Below, piece after piece: positions 27,281 to 39,300 of a stretch of DNA of 64,000 bases. The stretch spans positions 5,028,983 through 5,092,982 of the forward strand of contig VUYV01000007.1 of assembly GCA_008711295.1 (NCBI GenBank), read 5' to 3'. Positions within the stretch are counted from its first letter, which is position 1; every line of letters starts with the position of its first letter. Both the position numbers and the translations under genes were made by a program. The notes beneath the pieces are model-generated. The model was not told the DNA's origin, searched no databases, and worked only from the letters and a program-made list of their open reading frames with translations. This DNA comes from Anarhynchus alexandrinus. Lineage: Eukaryota > Chordata > Aves > Charadriiformes > Charadriidae.

Positions 27281-30200
27281 TATTATATAAGATTGTATGT
27301 TTAACTTTTCCATGGCTACGTTTTGATTAGATTAGTTGGGTTGTTACTAAGCTGGGATGTAGCCACTGTGCAAAACTAGAGACATGGATCTCAAAGGGGT
27401 TTTAGCCAGATCTTCCTCTGGCATTTCAAGATGACTGTTAGCGTTATGTTGAGTTGCTTTACCAAGAGACATTCCTTCTTGTTGTTTTCCTGTGATCTTT
27501 AATCATTTTTACAGTATTTATCAAATGAGTTGAGCTCTGCTTCTGTAGCACTCCAGCAGCAGAACTTAGTGGATGTGTGTTTGAGGACTGATGCTTTAGG
27601 TCCCTCTCTGATTCAGCAGCTGTTATCCAGTGCAATATGGAATCAGCACTGATATATAGAGTTCATTGGATAAAATCATTGCCTTGACACTGATGTTTCA
27701 CTTCATGCTTTCCTAGGGCTTTCTTAGTGTCACTTCAATAACAATTTTAAGATTGGATAAACTGTTTAAGGCTAAATGTGGTTGCTGCCTCTAGTCCTTA
27801 GGAAAAAAAGTAATTCTCTCTTATTGGATATATTATTTTTTTTAACAATACAATTCGAGCTTGATATTTTGACAGCTGAGTTGCAGAAAGAATGAATAAA
27901 TTACAGCCATTCACACCTGCCATTTAGTAAATTTCTTTTTTAATGACATATAGCCAGTTGATATGTTAATAACATAAATGATTACATGCATGCAATGCAT
28001 TCAAGAATGAATTCTCCACTGCATTTAGCCAGCTGACAATCACATGGATTATATAGACAGTAATAGGGAACTGTCATTTTGAGAATAATGTGCTGATCGC
28101 TGATGGCAAGAGGCCATGGATGATGATGGCAAATTGGAAATTTTGACTATGTGTTGACCAATTGATGACTGTTTTAAAGAGGACACAGGAGAGCCTGTTA
28201 TAGTAGAGTGAAAGGCTGCTAAAAAACCATGAGAATTTGCATCCTAATTAGCAGCCTTGAACTCTAGGATAGGTTTCACAGCAAATAGTTGCAGCCTTTG
28301 AGAGGAAAATACAGACAGTACATACCAGGAAAAAAAAGGTTTTTTCTCCATTTCGTAGTATACTAGGGTAAATGAAACATTGTGATCTTCTGCAACCATC
28401 ACAATAAATCAAAAGAATTAAGAAAGTTTCATTCCCAAGTGTAGATTGTGTCTAGCAATATAAGTTCTGCAGTCAATGCAAAGTTCAGCAATGCCCCAAA
28501 TAAACTTGCAGTTGTATGAAATACTGAAAAAGCTGTCACAAAATGTTTACTCCCATAAAAATAAAAAAAACATGAAACTCTATGTTGAAATGTTAGTCAG
28601 TATGTGAGAGTGTGCGAACTGCTAAGAACAAAGCATGAGGTCAACACTTTCCCATTACTAGCTTTTCTGTACAAATTTCTAACTGGAAACTCCTAGCAGC
28701 AACAAGATTTTCTACACCTCTTACAAGGTTAGCTTTCAGTGCATTTGCGTGAAGTTTTGGCACTTAGGAAGTTTTAATAGGTGAATTTTTTGTTACGCAG
28801 TTATAACTTTTTTTTCAAAGATTTTATTATGAGAAAATTATTTTTCTCATTACTTTATATTTTAAAAAGCTCTTTCAGCATCTCTATAGTTCTTTGGTAA
28901 ATGTGTAAGGCGGGAAGATACCTCAATTCTAAATAATTGGGATTTTATATTGTAATTCCATTTGTTTCTGCAAATATTTTAAAATTATGATTCACTGGGG
29001 ATGAATTTCTACTAACCTGTTTTTTATTATCTCATTTTATAGTACACCTTTTTTAATATAACACCTGCTGTGCTATTAGTCATTCCAATAACTCTTTCTC
29101 ATTTTTCCCCATTGGCTTCTCAAGCTGCTTTAATACAAAATGATTTTTCTTTCTGTGGGTTCCTTTTCTGATAGTTGGGGATAATTTGGGGGGATTTGCA
29201 CCCAAGAGGAGAGCACCAGAAACAAAGCATTCACCATGGAGGTTTAAAGATAACAGATCAACACGAGTGACAGCTTTCCAGTAGTGGACCCTAATTAAAG
29301 CTGAGAAAGGACTTTCTATTGGTGTTGTGTCACTTAGCTGTTCTTTGATCAGGTGAGAGACACAAAACACAAGAATGTTTTGAAAAAAGATCTTGAGACT
29401 TCCGTTATGTGTTTTATTACACTTGATTTAAGTGGTAATTGTGACTTTTCTGATTAGAGATAGATATTCTATAGGAAACTGGCTAAAATCACTTATGAAA
29501 GAGTGGCTGATAACCCTGAAACATTTGAATTTTACCTTTGATTTTGGAAGCTTTGGTGAGCATGGCCTCTGAATTCCACCATGTTATCTGACTGCTCTTT
29601 CAGTCAAACTAAACTTGCCAAAAAAGGTGTTTTCCTACACATGGAGACTTCTAATTTTGAAAAGGTGTTGTGCCATGAATACTTTAACAGTGACTGTATG
29701 ATTAAACGCTCCTTTTAATGTACCTACTGTTAGCACTATTTCAAACCACCAGTTACTGACATCTAAGGTATAGTCCTGAGCACCTCAATATTTCATTAAG
29801 AATGCAGCGTTTAGCAGGATTATATAACTGGCCATACCTTTTGTTTTCTTTGTTAAGAAAAAGTATTCTTAAGAAAATTGAAGTGCAAATGATGAAATGA
29901 AGTTCAAATCCAACTATGTCTCCAGCTGAACAGTAAATCTTTTTGAAACCTTTGGGCTTTTTTTCAGCTTGATGGTGTTATGATACCCTTAACGTGTACT
30001 TGTTCATTGCTGTTATTTCTCCTGCTTTAGCTGAAGAAGTGGAGATAAGAGATACTCTCAGACTGTAATCTTTAAAATACGTGTGCATTCATTTTATTTT
30101 GGTCTTGGGTTCTTTTGGTAGAGTGTTAGAGTTATCTCATACTTATGTATAAACTCCTTATACTTTCAGTGTGTTTATTAAAAAGAACATTTACATCTAC

Positions 30201-30742
30201 TGTAGTTGTATTTCTGAATCAGGTCTTGATTTCTGACAGTTAATACAGGGTCTCCCTCATGTTAGGTCATCTTCATCTATATCTGTATCTTCATAGTACA
30301 GAGAGGTTTCATTTTTTGTATACCATAAATGTAAATATATTGATAGAATTTCTAAGTAGTATTTTAAAAGTTTTAAGGAAATACTTGTAGAATTCATGTG
30401 GTTATTGAAGTATACCACCATAGAAAAATCAGAAGAACCTCAAAATAAAATGTGACATTAGAGGAAAACATATGTTTTCATCTTTAATAGGCTTTGTAAC
30501 CAAAGTCTCATTCGTATTAACACACCATCCCGGGAAGTTCATTTGATGTCAGTGAAAATTCTTCCTGTGTAGTCTTACTGTAAAGAACTAGTTCCACTGA
30601 CCACCTTTAGAACTGGGCATGTTTTCAAAAGCAGCAAAGTTGGAAGACTTGGTACAAGGTGCTTTAGAGAGTGTACCTTTCTAAGGGAAGGTTTCAGTAT
30701 GGTGTGAAAATTCAGCTCTCTGAAATTAGTTCAGATTGGCCA

Positions 30743-30750
30743 ATTTGCAT
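30743..30750 (+). promoter_or_regulatory. POU octamer ATTTGCAT
   Basis: Exact octamer followed by GTCATGATATTATTA. A single 8-mer match occurs by chance in a window of this size, so it is listed for completeness. Confidence 0.2.
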
Positions 30751-30974
30751 GTCATGATATTATTACTTCCTTCTTCAGATTTCTTACTATTTTATTAGAA
30801 CAAATCTTTGAAATAAATAATTCAAGCAATTATACTGGATACTATGCAACTATGTACATTTTTTTGCTGTATTATTCGAAGTGCAGATCTGTAGTTATTT
30901 TTAGTTTGTATACCTTTTGAGTTGACTATTGACAAGTACTTAATCGGGTCTACACATTGGTTTACAGCCCACCA

Positions 30975-31135
30975 TCTCTATGGTCCTCATAAGTGTTGCC
31001 TATATTTTACAAATGGGAAACCATAACAATAATGAGAAAGATTATACAGTGGTTTTTTGAGGTCATACTGGATGTTGAGCAGAGTTGCAAACATCCCCTT
31101 GTTCCCATTTCAGTGCTATATTTAGCTCAAGACTA
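30975..31135 (+). mobile_element. MIR/L3-like ancient repeat fossil
   Basis: The order of words TGGTCCTCATAAGTGTTGCC, TATTTTACAAATGGGAAACC, a spaced GAGAAAGATTATA and TTGAGGTCATACTGG follows the 3' region of ancient amniote repeats. The expected order there is 'CCTCACAACAACCCTATG', 'TTTTACAGATGGGGAAACTG', 'AGAGGTTAAGT', 'AGGTCACACAG'. It is heavily diverged. The family could be MIR or an L3/CR1-related tail; this cannot be settled by eye. Confidence 0.5.
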
Positions 31136-34100
31136 TTCCTTTTACTTCTGTTTTGTCTTTGTCAGATAAGAGCTGCTCTGATCATACCCACTATGAACTT
31201 ATAGAAGTGTACCTTTGTGGAGAGAAAATATTTGGCCAAATACATTTAAGTCTTGTGTAATCTGTTTTTAAGATTGAAATCCTTGTTTTCTTTAGCTTCT
31301 TCCCTTAGGCAGTCAACATGTTGGTGTGATAAATACGGTATAGCTTTTAATGCTAATCGTTGTTGATTCATGGTAGATATGAGCAAGTTGTAAAAGGATA
31401 TCCCTGATGATAATAAAAAGTATTAAAAAGCATCATAAACAAACAAATACTTAAGCAGCTGCTTTTCAATGCTCCACTAAAGCTATTATAAATTAAGAAT
31501 GCGTTATATGTTTTGCCAAGTTTACACTGTATTCAAAGAAGCTAGCTTTTGTGAATGCTCCTGAGAAATATAAAGAGAATCTTACATAGATGAACCCAGT
31601 AAGTCCTTCCCTCATTCTGTATCTGTCTGATTTCTGTAACAGATCAAAGGCAGAATTTTGGATAGTTCAGTAAATTGATAACTTATTTCGAATTTCACTT
31701 TGGTCATGAAATTTCTTTTGTTTTTATTGTGTGTTTTAGCTAACACATTTAGAGTTACATGTCTTTCATTAGGGTTCTGTTCCCACTGTAGTAAATGCAC
31801 GAGTGCCCTGCTCTGACTTTAACATTGATGCTGTTGTAAGCTGTTGATACCTGAATACTTGGCTCTTATTTTGTACTGATCAAAAGTTATACAGAAAACA
31901 TAGACATCTCTAAGAGAGTATAAGCTCACCACAAGAAAAATTCACTCTACTTTTTTAGTGTCTGTTTTTTGCCTTTCTAATGGAATACTTTAAGGAAAAA
32001 GAATACGGGCCGTCCGTGTGCTCTACATGTCAAATGGCTAACAAAGAAGAATGTTTCCCATGCAGAATTATAGATGGAAGACTTCCAATTATCACTTCTT
32101 AAATCTTTACACATACTGCTCTGGAGCTTGATTCTTCTACTATTTCTTCACTCTTACTGTAATTCCTTTGAAAACAGTGGAGCTGGGCTAGTCCAAGGCT
32201 TTGAGAATATGTGGCTACATTTTGCCTGCTGATGTGTGTATTCATTGTTCTCTAGGGTCCCTCTTTTCTGAATTCAGAGGAATTTAACAGATACCATTGT
32301 AACATTTTTAATCACAGACAGTCCTCTTGATGGAACGCTTTTTTTTGCTATGCTTATTACAGTCTGTTTTCAAAGACATGCTGTTGATTGACAATCTGTA
32401 TTCTTTTTGACAGAATGATTTCATTTTCTTTCAAGCACAGTTTATTATATGGCATTGAAATTATAGCACTTATTTTTTAGAAATTAAGTTCTTGCTGTAT
32501 GTTTTCAAGTTTGTATAGTTTCTCTATGCCATAAGATACTGAGGGCAAAATATTAGGTTTTTATATTAGAGGTAAGCTGAAATGCCCTCTGGCTGTGCTA
32601 TCAAGTCCTAGAGAGAACGCAGAACAAAGCACATGACATTTGAATTGAGACAAAAATTTTATTTACAATCTACCCCTCCCACTGAGTCACCTTTGAGCGA
32701 TTGCTGGACTACCTGCATCAGGGACACGTGTCATAGGTGAATATACCTCCCTGACCAGGAATTTGTGAATATTAACTACAAATGCATGACACAGGGGGTG
32801 CAATACTCTGGTATCACTGCTTCCTATGGACCCAGCTAGATCTCATTGATCTCCGTGGAGATATTTCCATGGGTTTTGGTTAGGGTCAGATGAAAGCATG
32901 AAGGAAACGTCCTCCCTGCTGGCAGAGCTGAAGCCTTTGCAGTACAGTGACTGGCTGTCCTTGCTCAAATGGTGGTGTTTATATCAGTGTTGTATCATGT
33001 AAAGGATTATTCTTGTAAGAGGTAGGCACATTTTCTAATCTGTTTTAGTGTATTTCCCCATAATAAGCTGCTGAGAGCAGTTGAATGTGTATTAATGGAA
33101 ATGTGTTTGGCCCTAAGAGAGAAACCAGTGTCTGGCACTTCGATGTGAAGATAACAAGCTACATGAGTATTAAAAATGCGCTTTTTACTGATTTAGTTGG
33201 AAGCCAAGACTGAGATTGTCTACTCATGAGAATAGCTCTTGTTTGCAAGGCAACGTATGCAGTGCCTCTTAAAAGCAATAGCTTCCTTTTTCTATTTCCT
33301 CTCTCTCTTTGCTTTTTCTTCCTTACTTTATTGATCTGATGTGCTTTTGCCCAAATTGATCCCTGAGGTTATAGATCAGCCCTTTAAAAAAATCTCCTTG
33401 ATAAATGTGGAAATTGGGAATACCCTTTACAGCAAGTATTTGGTGAATTTGTCTCCTTACAATGTGTGCAAAAGTTTTAGGGGTAGAACTTCAATGTGAT
33501 CTTCAAAATATCTCATTTCACCATGGGAGTCAACTGGTTTAAAGAAGCTAGTACAAGACCCTGCTGACCTGGTGCTGGGCAACGCACATAGCAAAGCAGA
33601 ACAGTTGCCTTTTTACCTGGAATTTAACATTTTAAAGCTTCATGTACTAAATACTAATTATAGAACATTGTATTAATTAGAGAAACCTCTGATGTTTTCT
33701 TAGTGCTAAAAGATTCTTAAAATCCTCCTTTTTTTTTCAAAGACAGAATTAAATTAGACATTTCCAAAAAATGATTTAGCAAGAAAGATAATTATAAAAA
33801 TTAAAAATCTTTAGTGCTGCTCAAGTGCTATTAGCACATTTATATGTAATTTCTCTGCTGTTTTCCCTCAAATTATGGCTATTTTATGCACGTTTTAGAT
33901 GAAGCCATTGCACCTGCCAGAGATCCATTCTTATTACCAAGCTGACTGGATGGTTAGCTTTACACTGACTGAAATATCTTTTTGTCTTCAACCAGCCTTT
34001 TCATAAATTTATTGATTCATTCACGAGTAAAGATTTGTGTAATTCATCAGCTTAACTTGCTAATGAATATTTATTGCATTTAATCTCTTGGTGCCATAAG

Positions 34101-34999
34101 GGGTGCCTAGGTCGTGAGTGGTTTGTGCCCTAGACTTTCATATTGTTGCTCCATCCTTGCCAGAGAAGAGCATTTTGCCAGTGAGCTGTGCTTAGTTTTT
34201 TGCCACGGGCAATTTCTTCCTTCAAAATAGTACATAAATAAAATATTTGTTCACGCTTCTTTCTGAGCAAAGCATACAGAGGAAAATGTTTACTCACTTA
34301 TGCAGAAAGTGATATCTGTTGCAAAGAGTAAATCCTCATTTTCATATTTAATGAAGCCATAATCAATGGTAATGGATGAAGATTGCATTAAAGAAATCTT
34401 AATGTTCCTCTCAAGGGAAAGTAATTTTACTGGAAACAAGCTGGTTAATCAGCCTCAGAAAAACTATATATGTTTTATTATACAGGCAGGTTTTCCAAGG
34501 ACAAAATAGGAAATGTAACAAAAACATTAGTCAATTTTCATCTTCAGAAATTTATCGCATATGACATTATGTAGATTTCCTCTCTGAAACACACTGTACT
34601 AGTCTTCTTGTTTAAGTTTACAAACAAAAAAGGCTGACATTAGTAAAATATTTATTTCTACCCTATACTCTGTGATTTTCATGCAGAGGCAGTTAAATTT
34701 CCCCCCTAAATGAGTCTTGATAAAAGAGCTAAACAAAAAGAATACAAAAGAGCAGTAGCCAGTCCAATATTTCCCTTGGCTTATGTTATACACGTACATC
34801 AAAATTTCACTTCAGTGGTTTTATCCACAGAAACTCCATAGAGGTCTCTGCAGTGTGATGCGCATGTGCATAGCAAAATCTTCACTGTATAGGGAAAATG
34901 AAGATCAACAATTTGGCACGATCTACGGGTTAGCAGAGCATTAGCTGCTCCCTTCATCCCCCTGCATGACTGGAGGACTCACGCTGAGAGAGAACTGCC

Positions 35000-35006
35000 T
35001 GAGTCA
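35000..35006. promoter_or_regulatory. Perfect AP-1 site (TGAGTCA)
   Basis: Consensus AP-1 heptamer inside a locally GC-richer patch (about 34.9-35.1 kb) with several CpGs. Isolated motif; function unproven. Confidence 0.25.
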
Positions 35007-36234
35007 CAGGCTAGGTAGGAAGTGTCTTCCACTCAAACACTCTTTCTTCTATCTGGATTTGGGCTGCCAGTCTCATCTTCCCTGCGGCACAAGCATGTGA
35101 ATATTTAATGTGAACCAAAAACATTCAGAAATTATTTCACTACTGAGATTCCACCATAGGACTGAATGACCACAGATGATATACTGTGCCTGGCTCACAG
35201 TTGAAAGACAGGACACGTTTGGCTAAAGACTTCAACATAAACGTCTTTTGTACAGTAGTAGCCTGTGGTTGTGATGGTCTAAGAGTATGAGTAGCATATT
35301 TTGTAAGGGAAAATAACATTTTTTTATTTTTGCAACAGAATCGGAAACAGAAGACTACCTTTGGGGCACCAAGTCCTTTTGAAAGGTACACTTGAAGTAA
35401 GAGATACGTGCCCAAAAGCTTTTCTGTTTTCATTGAATTCTATTATTTATTTAGTTAAAAACAATACCTTTTCTCTGCAAAGAAAGTTTGCTTGTTTGCT
35501 TTGGAATTCAATGGGAATTTCAGTTCCTACACATGCTATAGAGGACCTCTTAAGGCAGATGAGTTACCTGGTCTTGGGTTCAGAGTTGTTCAGTGAATTT
35601 AGCAGCCATAGACTCCTCTCTGGAATAGCTACCAGTGTTGCTATCAGTACAAGGAACGTTTTAATGATATAAGCAGACAACACAGAGGTTGTGGAATGCC
35701 ACAAGAGCTATCAATGGCCACCTGGCTGCATGGAGGTTGCTTTTGATAAGCTTTGCTTCTTCGTTTGACTGGGGAAATGCAAAGACACATTGCATCTCCA
35801 TCTCCTCCCTCATTCCTGGAAGACCTCTAATATTAGTTTGATACAGCTGAGAATCAAGTCAATTTCTTCTGCATTTGGAAGAGAAGCTGAATCAGCCTTT
35901 TCAGTTGATAGCTTCAGAATGAGCCTCCTTTCTTATACACGTTTCTTGGAGCGATTTGTATTATGTATATATAAGGGGAATAGATTGTTTTACAGTTTTG
36001 TAATTAAAATGGAGCTGAAAATCATTGATCTGAAAAAGAACAGTATAGAGAAAAAGAAACATTGCTTATGGTTTCAAGCAGAAGCTGAGAATAAAGCACA
36101 ATCTATAGTGTGCTGTGGGACTGCTGCATTTCTAGTGAGTCTCAGACTATTTATAAATGCACTACCTATTGGTCACTGCTGCGTGCTGTAGAGGGGTGGA
36201 AGGAAGGAAAGGAAAATTTGGGCATATTGTCAGC

Positions 36235-36246
36235 AAAAAAAAAAAA
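36235..36246 (+). repeat. Poly-A run (12 nt)
   Basis: Uninterrupted A homopolymer about 85 bp before the CR1-like tail. Confidence 0.8.
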
Positions 36247-36330
36247 GTATATTGGAAATGCCTTTAAAAGGAAACATTAATGTTCCCACATACATAACCT
36301 GGAGAGAACAAGAAAGTAACAGCGTAATGA

Positions 36331-36392
36331 CATAGACTTGAACTTGATGATCTAATTGGATTTCTGACGCTCTCATTTCTATGATTCATTTT
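36331..36392 (+). mobile_element. Probable degraded CR1 LINE tail (plus orientation)
   Basis: Contains GACTTGAACTTGATGATCTA followed after a short gap by TTTCTATGATTCATTT. This resembles the sense-strand CR1 end (a 'GGACTTGATGATCTT...' block followed by ATTCTATG octamers). It is more diverged than the copy at 17.5 kb, and the middle is not clearly alignable by eye. It lies in opposite orientation to that copy. Confidence 0.55.
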
Positions 36393-39300
36393 AAGAAGTC
36401 TTTTCAAGCTTTTGTAGTTGTGAAATAAATAGAACAAATTGGAAATGTGGAAACTAAATAAATAATGATCTGTTCATCATGTTAATATTACCTCTGTCAG
36501 GAACAGTAACATTTATTTAACAATTCTTCTGCATTAATATGAATGTATGTATAATAAAATATAGTCCATCTTTCAAAGAACTTGATCCTATGTCAGCACC
36601 TCTCCTAAGTCATCCTTCATTCAGAGAAAGACATATGTAGCAGGAGAAGTGTCACTATCCTGGAAATACTTATGTGGACAGTACTTGGGAACCAGCTTGC
36701 TTGCTAATGTGGATTTAAATATACGACCTTAAAATTCTATGGTTACTTAATATTTGAAGAAGGTTGAAACCTGCCAAAGCAGTACCCCTTCAGTATGTCC
36801 AAGGGCAGGAAAGATGATGACAGTTTTATTGTATGTTGGTCTTGTGCTGAAATATTTCAAGAGGTCTGTATTTCCTTCTAAAACCTCTGGCCTACCCTCT
36901 CTGCATAGGTTGTACATAGCAAAATAAACGTTTTTCATTTTATGTAGCTCTCCAGCAGTACAATAAGAGACCACTAACCAGTTGCATGGTACGTTAAATT
37001 GCAGTGATTCATACAGCAGTATGACTCTGCACGCCCCTTGAATTGATCACCATCAACAGCTTTTCATTCACTCCTTTTTCTATGTGATGAAGCAGCCTCT
37101 GAAAATTATGCACGGTTAAATAATTTTGGCTTTCAGAATCAACAGTAACAGATTTCCTAGATTGTCTTTTTAAGTTTCCCTGCTCATATTTTCATTTAGT
37201 TTCATCTGTCTTGAGCATATTTCTGTCGTACCCTCTGACACTAACACAGGAGGGCTTGGGCATAAGTATGAGAGCTTTCCATGCTGCTGCCTTAGCACTG
37301 ACTGTACTTGCTTTACCCACAGTCTTTCTTTAAGGGCAATGCTGCAGCTGTTAGAGCACTGAATCTGAATGACATCTCCTTGTCAGCATCTTTTCCTGTG
37401 ATATTGCCATCACAAGGATTCTTGATGGACTCAGAGGTCACTCACTTCTACCATAACTCTAGGGCCCTTCAAATAGCCCTTTTCTGCATGATTCCCTCCA
37501 TTGTCAGCGAGTAAATAATATCTAATCTGGATGAGGAGGATAATGAGCAAATCCGAAGTTGTCTTCTAGCAGCAAATGTGATGCCATGTGCCCTTATGAA
37601 TTGCCTGAGCTTGAACATGACAAGAGTCTGCCACTAAAGCCAGATGGGTAATAGTTTTTGTTAGCAGCACAAGTTAGTGAAGTAGTTGCTAGGGTCGTGT
37701 TTCACATACAATGCTGCTCAGGATGAAACTAATTGGCCACCTTCGTCTTTTCTTTGGTTTCTGTTGAAGGTCCTTTTGTCTGCTCCATTAAAGACAGGAA
37801 GCATAGAGATTGCAAACAAGTCACTTTCACAGTTTTGGGCAGTCAAAACAACATTTTAAGGTGGTTAGTTGTAAGCACAAGTATCCCCCTCTCATGAAAA
37901 CTCTCACTTGCTCTATTACAAAAGCATAAATCTGTTACTGATTATATGGATTCTACTTAAGGGAAGGAATTAAATAGTTTAATCTTACGGTGGGATGCCA
38001 GGGATATTTGTACTGCAAGTACTCATTTTGTGGTTTAAAAAAGTGTTTCATTACTGAGTGTAGAACTTTTTATATTGCTGTAGGGAATTCACTGATCAGG
38101 AAAACATTCCAAAATATCATAAAGGGAAATTAGACTCGTAGAAGATTATGCAAATGAATCTGCTTTCTTACACAGGGAGAGGGATCTTTAAATCTTCTTT
38201 GTTTTAGGTTTTGTATGTTTGCCTACATGAAACAAATTGTGGAAATCGGAGATTTTTATCTCTTTAAATTCTAGTGCTGGTTAGTATTCTGTAATTACTT
38301 CTCTGTTAGTATGTTTAGGAATTGAAACATTAAATGGAAATTTGATTCATACTTTCTAAGGTGCCTCTGAACATAAAAGTCAGTATCTTACATTTTGTAG
38401 TTATTAATGGCTGTTTGCCTTACCCATTTGTATATTTTTCAAATATTGTAATTGAATAAACCTTGTAAGGAATCAATATTACCAGTTTCATACAGTAGGG
38501 TTGCAAAAATGTAGCCTTTTTGAATAACAGATATATTTATTGTAATATCACATTTCCATTTCCAGAGATTTTAATGAAAGTATTTTCAAAGCAGGAGCAG
38601 AAATGATGTTTTGTTCCTCCTGTGTAATAATTGTGGTGTTTTTCTCAGTATATATAATTTTTCATTAATTCTAATTGGTTTTGATGCATGCAGCCAAACA
38701 ACATGAACAATATGAATGCTATATCTCCACTGATTACTTTTAAAAATCATATGTATTTTTAATTACCATAGTTGGCTGATCAGGTAAGTCTGCATCAGAA
38801 GGAATTTTAAAAAATTGTAATTTGGAATTGACAATCAGCAGTGTAGTTGAGGATTGTGTTATGCTATGGGTGATATTGTTACTCCAACCTGTCCTGAGCC
38901 CTATTGGCGTGCACCGAAAGAGCATGAAAGGAGAGCTTGCAATGTTACCTTCAAATTCTGTAACTGCTTTTTCCATCACCGGATACTCATATTTTCTGTT
39001 ATTGACGATAGACTACTAAATAAATAAGTGCCTGAAATATGAAAAACATAAAAGGAAGCACATTGCACTTTGTAGGAGTAATGAGCACTGGGATAGGTAC
39101 ATTCTTCTGTTGGGCTGTAGGAGTTTATGGGATCAGTTAGCTGTTGAACAATCTTAGAGATGCACAGGAAGCAGGGTATATGGGAAGGACATTGGCTACA
39201 GCAACTAAGAGATGATGCTAAGCTTCTTATTTCATGAGGGGTTCTTTGGTATTATTTGAGTCAAGACAAATCAATGTGGATAATTCAGCAGATGAAAATG

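Larger units (their letters stand above)
17541..30974 (+). other. CDH13: CDH13 upstream intron, part 3
   Basis: Noncoding. It holds a T run (22947-22958), a G-rich/T-rich tract at 26531-26640, a weak fossil repeat near 27.25 kb and an AT-rich stretch at 27.87-28.31 kb dense in homeodomain-like words. No exon-like acceptor plus open frame plus donor was recognised. Confidence 0.7.

Noticed and set aside
35790..36191. 133-codon open frame on the + strand, the longest in the window
   Set aside because: No recognisable domain, no homology I can name, low-complexity lysine-rich middle, and no splice or promoter context. This length is expected by chance in 64 kb scanned in six frames.
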